A DNA stretch of 64,000 nucleotides from Desulfobacter sp. Lineage in GTDB: Bacteria > Desulfobacterota > Desulfobacteria > Desulfobacterales > Desulfobacteraceae. The notes under the pieces are model-generated. The model searched no databases and had not been told where the DNA came from. It saw nothing but the letters and a program-made list of their open reading frames with translations. The stretch lies in the NCBI GenBank assembly GCA_028768525.1, contig CP054837.1, forward strand, positions 5,266,001-5,330,000. Direction: 5' to 3'. The position numbers and the translations under genes are program-made. Of the stretch, positions 9,061-15,062 are shown one piece after another; positions within the stretch are counted from its first letter, which is position 1, and each line of letters starts with the position of its first letter.

Positions 9061-9678
9061 TTACTTGCTTCCGATAAGGTTCATGGCTGCCAGCATCAGT
9101 CCCAGGCCCACAAAGGCGCCCGGTGCTTCCACCATGAAGCCGAAGGGCTGGAATCCGGCAAATATCGTTGTCAGGTCAAATATTGGCGTGCCGCCCCAGA
9201 TGGTGATGGTGCCTGCACCCAGGATTTCCCGGACTGCCCCCAGGGCTGCCAGTGAAAGGGTAAAACCGATGCCGATGCCAAGGCCGTCCGCAATGGACAT
9301 GACGGCATTGTTTTTGGACGCAAACGCCTCGGCCCGGCCCAGAACGATACAGTTAACAACGATAAGCGGGATGAATATACCCAGCTTCAGGAACAAGGGA
9401 TAGGTAAAGGCCTGCATGGCCAGTTCAACGATGGTTACAAAGGTGGCGATGATGACGATGTAGCAGGCGATCCTGACCTTGGCCGGGATTACGTTGCGCA
9501 GCATTGAAATCAAAAGGTTTGAAAATACCAGAACAAAGGTGGTGGCAACGCCCATGCCGATGCCATTTTCAACACTCTTGGTCACAGCAAGGGTGGGGCA
9601 CAGCCCCAAAACAAGCCTGAAAGGAGGTATTTCAGCCCATAGTCCTTTTGTGAATTCTTTTACCAAGGATTGTGCCAT
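9061..9678 (-). CDS. rnfE: Rnf complex membrane subunit RnfE
   Basis: Six-helix membrane partner of RnfA. The conserved half-motifs LVLGLCPTLAVTKS (residues about 22-35) and IVVNCIVLGRAEAFA (about 105-120) each provide one cysteine of the RnfA/E iron-sulfur site. Length 205 aa is normal. It follows rnfG by 17 bp. No deviation from the family was seen in this subunit, unlike RnfB, RnfC and RnfD of the same operon. Confidence 0.95.
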   Translation of the reverse strand: MAQSLVKEFTKGLWAEIPPFRLVLGLCPTLAVTKSVENGIGMGVATTFVLVFSNLLISMLRNVIPAKVRIACYIVIIATFVTIVELAMQAFTYPLFLKLGIFIPLIVVNCIVLGRAEAFASKNNAVMSIADGLGIGIGFTLSLAALGAVREILGAGTITIWGGTPIFDLTTIFAGFQPFGFMVEAPGAFVGLGLMLAAMNLIGSK

Positions 9679-9695
9679 ATTATTATGCCTCCCTC

Positions 9696-10280
9696 TTATT
9701 GAATCTGTTTTAGAATTTCAGGTTTGAGTTTTTTGTACAGATCCTGGGCCTCTATCGCCGCCAGAGTAACTGCTCTGGAGGTAAAAGTCGCACCGGACAT
9801 GGCATCAATGCTGCCGTTGTCATTTTTCAGCCCCAGGTTGTCGGACAGAGGTTTGCCAGCAAACTGTGAGACAAAGGAGGGATCGTCCTTGGCCCTGGCG
9901 CCCAAGCCCGGGGTTTCAGAATGGGTGGTAACCCGGACGGCAATGATTTGGTCGGTATCGGTATTGATTCCCACCATGAGGCCGACATCGCCCCCGTATC
10001 CGCCTTTGCCTTTGGTCTCGAATGCAACGGCGGTTCCGCCGTCAGCCAGTTTCCCCGGGAAAACCTGGAGGGCTGTATCCCCGGAGGTGACGTTAAAACG
10101 TTCTCCCAGGGGATCATTGGTGACGTCGGTCAATATTTCCTTGATGGCCGGGGCTTTCTGGTATTTAAGGATCTGCTCCTCAATACGCAGTTCCGTTCCG
10201 TTTTTAACCGCAGCCAACAGACCGCCGGAGACTGCGGTGAGGACGGTCAATACAACAACCAGGCTAATCATATCACGCAT
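9696..10280 (-). CDS. rnfG: Rnf complex FMN-binding subunit RnfG
   Basis: Periplasm-facing subunit with a covalently attached FMN. An N-terminal membrane anchor (residues about 5-25) is followed by the FMN_bind domain. The attachment motif SGATFTS near residue 165 is intact, so flavinylation on threonine is expected. TTHSETPGLGARA, another FMN_bind signature, lies before it. Its start overlaps the end of rnfD by 8 bp, so translation is probably coupled. 194 aa is a normal length. Confidence 0.93.
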   Translation of the reverse strand: MRDMISLVVVLTVLTAVSGGLLAAVKNGTELRIEEQILKYQKAPAIKEILTDVTNDPLGERFNVTSGDTALQVFPGKLADGGTAVAFETKGKGGYGGDVGLMVGINTDTDQIIAVRVTTHSETPGLGARAKDDPSFVSQFAGKPLSDNLGLKNDNGSIDAMSGATFTSRAVTLAAIEAQDLYKKLKPEILKQIQ

Positions 10281-11238
10281 TGCTCACTCCCTTTCCCAAG
10301 GCTTTTGGTCTGATATTGTCGATGAGGGGGTTCACAAGGTTTATCAGCAGGATGGCCAGTACCGTGCCGTCGGCATAGGCCCCGATATTTCTTATGAGAA
10401 TGATCATGAATCCCCCGAGGAACCCGTAAATCAACATGGGAATTTTATTTACGGGAGAAGATGAGTTTTCCGTGGCCAGAAAAAAGGCGCCGATGAGTGT
10501 GTAGCCTGAAAATAGGTGGAAGAGGGGGGACGCATAGGCCTCTGAGTTGCCCATGTAAAAAAGGCCGCCTGTGATAAAAATGCCCGCGATAAAGGATACG
10601 ACAATTTCCCACCGGGTATAGCCTTTGAGTATGAGGAAAATTCCGCCCAGGATCAGCCAGATACCGAAGGATGAGCCGATACCGCCCACTTCGCTGCCCA
10701 TGAGCAGTCCTGGGACGGAAAAAAGTTCCGTCACTGCCGCGCCTTTATACTTTAGGGCGGCCAATGGGGCCAGGGCAGTATAGTCAAACTGGTAATTGAC
10801 ATAGGCTGCATCGAAATCAAAATAGACCGGCCAGGACATCATGAGAATGGCGATGCCGACGAGGGTCGGGTGAAAGGGGTTGGCGCCGACGCCGCCGAAA
10901 ATGAATTTCCCGATGAACACGATAATAAAGGTGCCCACCATGACGATCCACCAAGGGGCGGAGGCTGGCAGCATCAGGCCGAAAAGAAGGCCGAATACTG
11001 CTGTTTCCAGGTTGCCGATGGACTTATTCTGTTTGGCAATGATGTTCATGACAAGTTCCCAGAGCATGGCAGAGGAAACGGCCAGGGCCAGAACGCCGAT
11101 GGCTGCGCCGCCATACCTGAATATCCCGAACAGAGTTGCCGGAAGCAGTGCCAGCAGATAATTCAGGTTCAACTGATACAGACTGTCTCCATCATGCCAG
11201 AAGGGGGCATGGGAAACGATTAATTTTGTGTTATTCAT
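10273..11238 (-). CDS. rnfD: Rnf complex membrane subunit RnfD, without the usual flavinylation threonine
   Basis: RnfD is a roughly nine-helix membrane subunit that normally carries an FMN on the last Thr of an S/T-GAT-PL motif. The protein is recognisable from TFIIVFIGKFIFGGVGANPFHP (about residues 103-124) and SWPVYFDFDA. At the expected site, residues 154-159 read TALAPL, so the acceptor threonine is replaced by Ala157. I checked this against the bases around 10750-10790 and the reading is clear. The rest of the protein keeps its membrane segments and usual length (321 aa), so it is not a pseudogene. It is expressed between rnfC and rnfG. Confidence 0.92.
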   Translation of the reverse strand: MNNTKLIVSHAPFWHDGDSLYQLNLNYLLALLPATLFGIFRYGGAAIGVLALAVSSAMLWELVMNIIAKQNKSIGNLETAVFGLLFGLMLPASAPWWIVMVGTFIIVFIGKFIFGGVGANPFHPTLVGIAILMMSWPVYFDFDAAYVNYQFDYTALAPLAALKYKGAAVTELFSVPGLLMGSEVGGIGSSFGIWLILGGIFLILKGYTRWEIVVSFIAGIFITGGLFYMGNSEAYASPLFHLFSGYTLIGAFFLATENSSSPVNKIPMLIYGFLGGFMIILIRNIGAYADGTVLAILLINLVNPLIDNIRPKALGKGVSNA

Positions 11239-11252
11239 GGGCAGTCTCCATT

Positions 11253-12524
11253 TTAAGCGTCTGCGCGAAGGGTCGCCAGTTCGTGTTTACCCAGCCTGAT
11301 ATATTGGTAGAGGGGGATTCTGGCCTTACAGACAATGGCGCAGAGCCCGCACTCGATACAGGACTCAAGGTCAAATTTATCCGCCGCTTCTTCATATTCA
11401 TCTGCCTCAAGGTAGCGGACAAGGAGGTTAACCGGAATATTAGCCGGGCAGATCCGGATGCATTCACCGCAGTTGACACAGGGATTGTCTGACAGCTCGG
11501 GGATCACTTCCCTGTCCTGGATGATGACGGTATCCATATCCGGGACCACCGGGTGGTGGGCGGTATAGGTGGCAAATCCCCGCATGGGGCCGCCGATGAT
11601 AATTCGGTCCCTATCGTTGATCTGGACATCTATCCGGTTGAGAATTTTGCTTAAGGGGGTGCCGACGGTGGCGGCGAAGCGATGGCGGTTGCCGCCCTTG
11701 TCAACCAAGGTGACGATTTTTTCAAATACGGCTTCTTTGGCTTTGAAGGTTCGGGCCAGGGAAACCAGGGCCTCGGCCCGGATAAAACAGACGCCTAAGT
11801 CTTCCGGAGTTTTCCCGGGGGGCAGAATCATGCCCAAATGATCCTTCATGATCATGGCCGGAAGGGTGGCAGGGTATTCCAGAGAGGTCCTCAACACCTG
11901 GGCGCTGCCGAAATCGGATTGGGTATTCAGGCCTTCTGGAAGGGTGAGGTAGATTGATGAGGCCCGGGTCATTCTCTTGAGGATCTGCACCCCTTCAACG
12001 ATTTCATCGGCACAGGCTGCACAGACGTACTGGCAGGTATCGCAGAGAAGATCCGTATCCGCACCTGTGATGACTATGGTTTTGATGGGATGCTCTTTGT
12101 CTGCCAGGGCGGCGAATGGCGGTGCCCCGGGAAGTTGCCCCAGAATGTCCTCGGCAAACCCAGGGTCTTCTTCCGGCGCCAGTTCAACCCGGTCGGTGTC
12201 GGCTGTTTTGGCCGGATCCGTTTTGATCAGGATGTAGGTAGCCGTGTTCCCAAAATCGTCTGAGTAAGAATCAAAGCGTCGGATGGTGCCTGCAGCAGGG
12301 GACAGTACATAGGACGGGCTGTTTTCATAGAGTTTTAATTTTTCCCCTTTTTTTACGGCATCACCCTTTTTTATCAAGGCCTGCTTGGTACTGTCGATTT
12401 CTTCGGGCAGCAAAAGGGTGAGGCTGGAAGGGACAGGAATGGTCTCAGGCGCCTTAAGACCGGCATCGAGCAGGTCATAGTTCAGCCTGGGTTTGGATAG
12501 AGCAAAAAAAGATCGTTTAATCAT
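11253..12524 (-). CDS. rnfC: RnfC-like subunit with altered NADH/FMN site and an extra cysteine cluster
   Basis: RnfC is the peripheral subunit that usually oxidises NADH through FMN and passes electrons to two 4Fe-4S clusters. The two clusters are present at the C-terminus (CVNCGECIRICP and CIECGLCAIVCK, about residues 345-400), as are the N-terminal barrel-sandwich region (PAAGTI) and the SLBB part. The expected glycine-rich NADH/FMN loop (GxGGAGFPTxxK) is missing: the corresponding residues 128-140 read LGQLPGAPPFAAL. Where the family has a GAECEPY-type segment, this protein has GADTDLL followed by CDTCQYVCAAC, four cysteines at 161, 164, 168 and 171. At 423 aa it is close to the short end of the family. 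NADH oxidation by this subunit is doubtful (inference). Confidence 0.88.
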   Translation of the reverse strand: MIKRSFFALSKPRLNYDLLDAGLKAPETIPVPSSLTLLLPEEIDSTKQALIKKGDAVKKGEKLKLYENSPSYVLSPAAGTIRRFDSYSDDFGNTATYILIKTDPAKTADTDRVELAPEEDPGFAEDILGQLPGAPPFAALADKEHPIKTIVITGADTDLLCDTCQYVCAACADEIVEGVQILKRMTRASSIYLTLPEGLNTQSDFGSAQVLRTSLEYPATLPAMIMKDHLGMILPPGKTPEDLGVCFIRAEALVSLARTFKAKEAVFEKIVTLVDKGGNRHRFAATVGTPLSKILNRIDVQINDRDRIIIGGPMRGFATYTAHHPVVPDMDTVIIQDREVIPELSDNPCVNCGECIRICPANIPVNLLVRYLEADEYEEAADKFDLESCIECGLCAIVCKARIPLYQYIRLGKHELATLRADA

Positions 12525-12561
12525 AGTTAGTCCTTGTTTTGTAAAAAGCTTAAGTCAGGCC

Positions 12562-12590
12562 AAAAAAAAGGATGATTAAAAAAATCACCC
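12562..12590 (-). terminator. Terminator/attenuator between the cytochrome gene and rnfC
   Basis: On the minus strand GGGTGATT (12590-12583) and AATCATCC (12577-12570) form an 8-bp stem with a short loop, followed by an eight-base T run (12569-12562). It lies 7 bp after the cytochrome stop and about 40 bp before the rnfC start. It should lower, not abolish, read-through into rnfCDGEAB. Confidence 0.65.
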
Positions 12591-12596
12591 TCTCAA

Positions 12597-12962
12597 TTAC
12601 AACGCATGACATGAATTACATTCTACCGGACCCGCACCATAATCTTCATGGCATCCCTTGCACTGGGCGTGAAACGCATCAGCCCTGGACGGCAAATCTT
12701 CATCACCGGTCGCCTCGTGGCACTCACTGCAGTTGTAGGTGTCATCATCTTCAATGTTATGATGGCAGTCCAGACACTCCAAGCTGTAAGCGTCTGTGTG
12801 CGTAAGGTGGGTGAATAGAACTTTGCCTGCCTGGTTTTGAAACATGAGTCTCACTGGATTTTCCGGAGCAGGGGATGAAAAGGATGCGTAGCAAACAATA
12901 CCTGTGACCAAAAGAACGATCATGATCCATAGAGCTACTTTAAGGTCTCGTTGTGATGTCAT
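12597..12962 (-). CDS. Membrane-anchored tetrahaem c-type cytochrome of the rnf operon
   Basis: A 121-aa protein with one N-terminal membrane segment or uncleaved signal (about residues 8-28) and four CXXCH haem-binding motifs: CLDCH, CSECH, CKGCH and CNSCH, with extra histidines (HLTH, CHH) able to serve as distal ligands as in class III cytochromes. The ATG at 12962 is chosen because GAGAGAAG lies 5 bases upstream; an in-frame start 48 bases earlier has no such site. It is the first gene of a cytochrome-rnfCDGEAB unit, the same order as in Methanosarcina acetivorans, where a multihaem cytochrome takes electrons from Rnf. A link to the quinone pool or to periplasmic cytochrome c3 is an inference. 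Confidence 0.88.
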   Translation of the reverse strand: MTSQRDLKVALWIMIVLLVTGIVCYASFSSPAPENPVRLMFQNQAGKVLFTHLTHTDAYSLECLDCHHNIEDDDTYNCSECHEATGDEDLPSRADAFHAQCKGCHEDYGAGPVECNSCHAL

Positions 12963-13026
12963 AATTCTTCTCTCACTAATTTTAGGGTTAGAGTTTAACG
13001 ACGAACCCACAACTGGCAGGGTTTAT

Positions 13027-13055
13027 AGTATACTGATCTTAAATTTACAAGTAAA
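13027..13055 (-). promoter_or_regulatory. Predicted sigma-70 promoter of the cytochrome-rnf operon
   Basis: On the minus strand TTTACT (13055-13050) and TATACT (13032-13027) are separated by exactly 17 bp. The element lies about 65 bp upstream of the cytochrome start codon, between that gene and rseC, so the cytochrome-rnf unit can be transcribed independently of rseC. Confidence 0.5.
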
Positions 13056-13072
13056 AAATAGCGGATATTTCT

Positions 13073-13537
13073 TTATGAAATCTGGCAGTCTCCAGTGTCT
13101 GAAGAGGGTCTTTTCCTAACTAGAAAAGGCTTGTATTCGGCCTTGTCTGAAAAGGCGGACTGCTTTTTGCGGATAATGATGAAGGCCAGGGCAAAAAAAG
13201 AAAAGCCCATGCCCATGGCCAGGAGGGATTTGTTCATATCGAACATCGGCGCCATGAAATCTCCTATGGCTGCGCCGATAATCAGCAATATGATGGGGAA
13301 GACATAAAGCAGAAAGCTTAAAACCATCATGGGTCTGCTTTCCATGCCAATGACGACGGCGTCTCCTGCGGTGACGCCTAAAGTATTCTTAACGCTGACA
13401 ACCATTTCCTTGGCGCCGTGGTGGCTGGTGCCGCAACTGTCTTTTTGGGAGCAGCTTTCGCATGCGGCCGACCGGGTGGTCTTTATCCATGCCATATCCT
13501 TGTCGATCCGGGTAACAATGCCGTTTTCTGTAATCAT
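13073..13537 (-). CDS. rseC: RseC/MucC-family membrane protein (SoxR-reducing system component type)
   Basis: The 154-aa protein has an N-terminal cysteine-containing domain (ACESCSQKDSCGTSHHGA, about residues 24-41) followed by two closely spaced membrane helices (about 70-95 and 105-122), the RseC layout. In E. coli RseC belongs with the Rsx/Rnf proteins to the system that keeps SoxR reduced; in anaerobes the family is often coded next to rnf genes. Here it lies directly upstream of the cytochrome-rnf operon on the same strand. The Lys/Arg-rich C-terminal tail is cytoplasmic by the positive-inside rule. A role in Rnf assembly or flavin/Fe-S maintenance is inferred from context only. Confidence 0.85.
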   Translation of the reverse strand: MITENGIVTRIDKDMAWIKTTRSAACESCSQKDSCGTSHHGAKEMVVSVKNTLGVTAGDAVVIGMESRPMMVLSFLLYVFPIILLIIGAAIGDFMAPMFDMNKSLLAMGMGFSFFALAFIIIRKKQSAFSDKAEYKPFLVRKRPSSDTGDCQIS

Positions 13538-13670
13538 GTTTCAAATGTCCTGTTCTATTATCATAAACATCAACGGGGTAAGTGCCTCATTCAAATCATA
13601 GCGGATCACGGGGTAAAAGCAAATCTTTGTTTCCGGTAAAACGGCGGTTACTATATAATGATGTGCCGGA

Positions 13671-13943
13671 TCAGGCAACGATGTCAATTACCGGGGCGGT
13701 CTGTTCCGTCTGGCCAGGGGGCTGGCTTGTCTCAGTTGTCTGCGCCGGCGGCTGAACCGCGGTTTCCTCCTCGGCTGCCAACTGTGCGCTGGCTTCCGTG
13801 GAGATCTCCACGACGGCAGCTTCCTGGTTCAGGCTGGTTTGTTCCGTTTCTGCGGGCTGGACCGGAGCGGTTTCCTGGGTGTTTTCCTGGCGCGGCTGAA
13901 CCGCGGTGTATGCATTGAGACCTTGTATATTGTTGATTTGCAT
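13671..13943 (-). CDS. Small low-complexity Gln/Glu/Thr/Pro/Ala-rich protein, function unknown
   Basis: A 90-aa acidic protein beginning MQINNIQGLNAY. It consists of Q/E/T/P/A-rich segments with several QPxQ-like and TEQT repeats, and a central VVEISTEASAQLAAEEE segment with helix-forming character. No signal peptide, membrane segment or cysteine is present. A good ribosome-binding site (AAAGGA, 5 bases before the ATG at 13943) supports a real gene. Short proteins with a central VEIS-EA motif recur in deltaproteobacteria in my recollection, but I cannot name a family or assign a function. It stands alone between rseC and the tRNA gene. Confidence 0.6.
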   Translation of the reverse strand: MQINNIQGLNAYTAVQPRQENTQETAPVQPAETEQTSLNQEAAVVEISTEASAQLAAEEETAVQPPAQTTETSQPPGQTEQTAPVIDIVA

Positions 13944-14029
13944 GATCGTCCTTTCTTGGTCTAAGGTGTCAATCTTATTAGAGAATAATCATAAGGGAGA
14001 TTAAAGTCAAACTTTTTGAAACTTTTTTA

Positions 14030-14058
14030 TTGACAGAAAAAAGCGCCTGGTATATAAC
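14030..14058 (+). promoter_or_regulatory. Sigma-70 promoter of the tRNA-Asn gene
   Basis: A consensus TTGACA at 14030-14035 and TATAAC at 14053-14058 are separated by 17 bp. The predicted start of transcription falls about 20 bp upstream of the mature tRNA 5' end. Confidence 0.8.
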
Positions 14059-14085
14059 CTCCCAGTCTTCTTGAGGAGACGCTGC

Positions 14086-14161
14086 TCCCCAGTAGCTCAG
14101 TTGGCAGAGCGAGTGGCTGTTAACCACTAAGTCCGCGGTTCAAGTCCGTGCTGGGGAGCCA
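14086..14161 (+). tRNA. tRNA-Asn (anticodon GTT)
   Basis: Full cloverleaf: acceptor arms TCCCCAG (14086-14092) and CTGGGGA (14151-14157), D arm with AGCTCAGTTGGCAGAGC, anticodon stem AGTGG/CCACT around loop CTGTTAA with anticodon GTT, and a T arm with GGTTCAAGTCC. Discriminator G and an encoded CCA end at 14161. It has its own promoter and terminator, so it is a single-gene unit. Confidence 0.97.
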
Positions 14162-14174
14162 ACAAAAAAAAGTT

Positions 14175-14210
14175 ATCCCGACGGTTTCTGGCTGTCGGGA
14201 TTTTTTATTT
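14175..14210 (+). terminator. Rho-independent terminator after tRNA-Asn
   Basis: ATCCCGAC (14175-14182) pairs with GTCGGGAT (14194-14201), an 8-bp stem with an 11-base loop, and the stem leads into TTTTTTATTT (14201-14210). Confidence 0.88.
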
Positions 14211-14299
14211 GTATCCGGCTCTGCCTCATACCTCTGGATGACCCATCTCTTTCTCCCCCCCCCCATGGGTTCAGATTTATGCCGGGACCAAAAAAAGCC

Positions 14300-14328
14300 T
14301 TGACATTTCCCCGGGGGATTTATAGCAA
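14300..14328 (+). promoter_or_regulatory. Predicted sigma-70 promoter of the cobalamin riboswitch transcript
   Basis: Consensus TTGACA at 14300-14305. The -10 could be TAGCAA at 14323-14328 (17-bp spacing) or TATAGC at 14321-14326 (15 bp). Transcription would start near 14335, just before the first conserved riboswitch base. A run of ten C residues (14255-14264) lies about 35 bp upstream of the -35. Confidence 0.6.
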
Positions 14329-14347
14329 GGGAGAGAAAATAATTGTT

Positions 14348-14492
14348 CGGTGCCCATGGCTTAATAGGGAATTCCGTGAGATTCGGAAACGGGCCCGCCG
14401 CTGTAATCGGGGACATTTGCTGCAAAAGGCCACTGTTGAAATAACGGGAAGGCGCAGTCGATGGAAGATCCGTGAGTCAGAAGACCTGCCGG
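14348..14492 (+). promoter_or_regulatory. Cobalamin (adenosylcobalamin-type) riboswitch, no B12 gene downstream
   Basis: The conserved blocks of the cobalamin aptamer are present in order: CGGTGCCC near 14348, a TAATAGGGAATTCCGTGAG-like P3/P4 region, GGGCCCGCCGCTGTAA at 14391-14406, GCCACTG at 14429-14435, GGGAAGGC near 14446, and the B12 box AGTCAGAAGACCTGCC at 14475-14490. It is followed within 75 bp by a strong terminator, the usual expression platform. The aptamer looks intact. The next plus-strand gene is a histidine kinase 570 bp further on, with its own predicted promoter, so the regulated gene is not evident. Confidence 0.93.
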
Positions 14493-14561
14493 ATGATGCT
14501 TAAGGCTGGCCGTGCGCGGCACGACGGCGGCTGTTGAAGATCTTATGGATAAAAAAGGGAT

Positions 14562-14608
14562 ATCCCCGGATCGTAATTATTGCGGTTCGGGGATTTTTGT
14601 TTTTTATT
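14562..14608 (+). terminator. Terminator of the cobalamin riboswitch expression platform
   Basis: ATCCCCG (14562-14568) pairs with CGGGGAT (14588-14594), and the stem can be extended inwards to about 14 bp with G-U pairs around a 5-base loop. It is followed by TTTTTGTTTTTTATT. No start codon with a ribosome-binding site lies between the aptamer and this stem. Confidence 0.85.
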
Positions 14609-14923
14609 GCCATTATCTGACCTCCGGCTTCACAGGATTCAGGCCCTTGTGCGGCCGGAATTTCAGATAAGCCTGCCGGGCGATTTTTTAAGGTGTTGAT
14701 GCCGCCTTTATCTCCTGATTGCCCGCAATTGCCGAAACCCTTGTTCCGGCAATCGTTTAACCCTGGTTTTCCCGGGCCCTGGTTCGCCATCCAGGCCCGG
14801 GACTGCCGGGTGTTTTACATCATACTTCATGGGTTTGGGTTTGAATTTGGACCCTACTCCGGCAACGGTATCGGGTTAAACTGCCTGGGTGCTGATACAG
14901 ATGGAGTATATCTCCGGTTTTTC
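14609..14923. other. Non-coding stretch with stable hairpins after the orphan riboswitch
   Basis: No convincing protein gene is seen on either strand: short frames exist but lack ribosome-binding sites and recognisable sequence. Two inverted repeats stand out: TTGCCG/CGGCAA around 14729-14755, and a strong CCCGGGCC/GGCCCGGG stem at 14771-14801. The region may be decayed coding sequence that once followed the riboswitch, or a structured RNA; nothing decides between them. Confidence 0.4.
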
Positions 14924-14952
14924 TTACATTATTCGCATACTTAGGGTATAAT
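14924..14952 (+). promoter_or_regulatory. Predicted promoter of the two-component gene cluster
   Basis: A consensus -10 TATAAT (14947-14952) is preceded at 17 bp by TTACAT (14924-14929), a 4/6 match to the -35 consensus. The inferred leader to the first kinase gene is about 100 bases. Confidence 0.5.
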
Positions 14953-15062
14953 ATACTGTTTTTTTAAAATATGGTAGAAAATGACTGGGAATTTCCGGTA
15001 TTTACAAGCATATAAATAATCCTGAGGCGGACCGGATCGGGTTCGTCCGTAGGCGAGATGTT

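Noticed and set aside
14086..14161. tRNA-Asn as an integration site of a genomic island
   Set aside because: No integrase gene, no repeated tRNA 3' end and no mobile genes are seen within several kb on either side.
14693..14944. An 83-codon frame after the cobalamin riboswitch as the possible regulated gene
   Set aside because: No ribosome-binding site, a Pro/Gly/Phe-rich translation without known pattern, and strong inverted repeats inside it argue against coding.
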